A program made the translations under genes and the position numbers. DNA of 16,437 nucleotides from Cytophagaceae bacterium (GTDB lineage Bacteria; Bacteroidota; Bacteroidia; Cytophagales; Flexibacteraceae): contig CANHWS010000041.1 in the NCBI GenBank assembly GCA_947464365.1, positions 1 through 16,437 on the forward strand, written 5' to 3'. The notes below the pieces were generated by a model that was given only the letters and a program-made list of their open reading frames with translations, was not told the origin of the DNA and searched no databases. The first letter of the stretch is position 1, and each line of letters opens with the position of its first letter. Of this stretch, positions 15,423-16,437 are shown piece by piece.

Positions 15423-15477
15423 AAAAAAAGCCCCAAATCATGCACTGCAATATATGCAGCACAGCTCAGGGCTCTTT
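15423..15477 (-). terminator. Rho-independent terminator of metX
   Basis: On the minus strand, AAAGAGCCC (15477-15469) pairs with GGGCTTTTT with one G-T pair, enclosing a second stem CTGCA/TGCAG around a 5-base loop. Seven T follow the GGGGC (15429-15423). It lies 15 bases after the metX stop and separates metX from lysC, allowing partial or complete uncoupling of the two. Confidence 0.82.
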
Positions 15478-15491
15478 ATCACATACCTAAA

Positions 15492-16437
15492 TTAACCAAT
15501 CAATGCTGCTAGTGGTTCGGCGGTAGTGGCCTGGCGTTTGCTCCGCCTGAACTGCTGCACCCCCACGGTTATTTTTTCGACCTCGGTCAAGAAACCGTCA
15601 TGACCAAGGTGGGACTCAAACTCGATATACTGTGCTTCTGGAATGAGGCGTGCCAAGAGTCGCTGTTCTTCTGTAGGAAACAAAATGTCAGATTTGATAC
15701 CAATCACCAAAGTATCAGCTCTAACTCTCGAAAGTGCCCTTGGCACCCCATCCCGATTTCTTCCGACGTTGTGGCTATCCATAGCCTGGGTAAGTCTGTA
15801 ATAACTAAAGGCGTTGAAACGGTTGACCAGTTTCGTGCCCTGGTATTGTTGGTACTCAATCGCCAACCTTGGCCAGATCTGGTCTAGGTCTGGGTCAGTC
15901 TGGGTGCTGGTATAGACCTTATGGTTTCGGTAGCTGAGCAAGGCCGTTGCCCTAGCCGCCCGCAAACCATCACGGCCAGCTTCAGCGTCTTGTTTAGACC
16001 AAGTACTATCTGCCTCGATGGCCAGCCGCTGCGCTTCGTTAAACGCAATGGACCAAGCTGAAGCCCGCGCACTGCTCGCAATCAGCACTAGTTGCCTGGC
16101 AAAATAGGGTTGATCGATTGCCCACTCTAACGCTTGCATCCCACCCAATGACCCACCAATTAGTATTTCAATCTCCAAGATGCCGAGGTATTGGGCCAAC
16201 AACTTATGGATGGTAACCATATCCCTGATCGTGACCTTGGGGAAGTTATGGTAATACGGCAGGCCTGTATCGGGGTTGACATCAAGCGGACCTGTGGTGC
16301 CATAGCAGGAGCTCAGGACATTTGCACAAACGACGAAGTATTTGCTCGTGTCGAACAACTTGCCTTTGCCGATCATCCCCGGCCACCAGTCATTAACTAT
16401 AGCATTGGCTGTCAGCGCATGGCATACCCAGATGACA
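15492..16437 (-). CDS. metX: Homoserine O-acetyltransferase, 5'-truncated by the window
   Basis: Alpha/beta-hydrolase-fold enzyme that acetylates homoserine from acetyl-CoA, committing it to methionine synthesis. The frame is open to the window edge (reading ...VIWVCHALTANAIVNDWWPGM), so the start lies beyond 16437; the 314 residues seen lack a short N-terminal strand region. Visible landmarks are CHALTAN and DWWPG, SSCYGTTGP (oxyanion region), the nucleophile motif GGSLGG with Ser96 of the fragment, the catalytic Asp250 in KSDILFP and His279 in GHDGF. An in-frame ATG at 16376 falls within the conserved DWWPG region and is not the start. The protein could act on serine in related families, but the linked aspartate kinase supports homoserine. 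Confidence 0.94.
   Translation of the reverse strand, partial: VIWVCHALTANAIVNDWWPGMIGKGKLFDTSKYFVVCANVLSSCYGTTGPLDVNPDTGLPYYHNFPKVTIRDMVTIHKLLAQYLGILEIEILIGGSLGGMQALEWAIDQPYFARQLVLIASSARASAWSIAFNEAQRLAIEADSTWSKQDAEAGRDGLRAARATALLSYRNHKVYTSTQTDPDLDQIWPRLAIEYQQYQGTKLVNRFNAFSYYRLTQAMDSHNVGRNRDGVPRALSRVRADTLVIGIKSDILFPTEEQRLLARLIPEAQYIEFESHLGHDGFLTEVEKITVGVQQFRRSKRQATTAEPLAALIG

Overview
The window is a chromosomal stretch of roughly balanced base composition that is almost certainly from a member of the Bacteroidota. Three independent signs point there. The gene run ftsX - DUF3098 - uppP - truB is one I know from this phylum. A HU-CCDC81-type protein with a C-terminal SPOR domain is present, a family known from this phylum. 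Several gene starts are preceded by the TAnnTTTG type of promoter element read by the Bacteroidota primary sigma factor, with little sign of Shine-Dalgarno sequences. I see no tRNA, rRNA, insertion sequence, prophage or CRISPR array. The content is mostly housekeeping.

Layout. 1-1134: 3' part of the murein-tripeptide ligase gene mpl (plus strand), closed by a clear terminator. 1227-2522: an MFS exporter-like gene. 2643-6124 (minus strand): a three-gene envelope block, read from high to low coordinates as a TonB-receptor-like outer-membrane barrel without a plug, the HU-CCDC81/SPOR inner-membrane protein, and a four-helix membrane protein of unknown function. 6125-6812: a 688-base gene-free region between the barrel gene and alaS. 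It holds the barrel promoter and, upstream of it, what looks like an independent small RNA gene on the minus strand (about 6346-6506), with its own -7 element, two nested hairpins and a strong terminator. 6813-12543 (plus): alaS, ftsX, DUF3098, uppP, truB. 12660-13937: citrate synthase with its own promoter. 14051-16437 (minus): metX (5' end outside the window), a terminator, then aspartate kinase.

Functional links. mpl, uppP and ftsX all serve cell-wall recycling, lipid-carrier recycling or division. The SPOR protein probably binds peptidoglycan. metX and lysC belong to the aspartate-to-methionine branch. alaS, truB and gltA serve translation and central metabolism. The least explained element is the putative small RNA at 6346-6506. 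Other oddities are the complete absence of TGA stops with unusually frequent TAG stops, and several perfect inverted repeats in 5' leaders.
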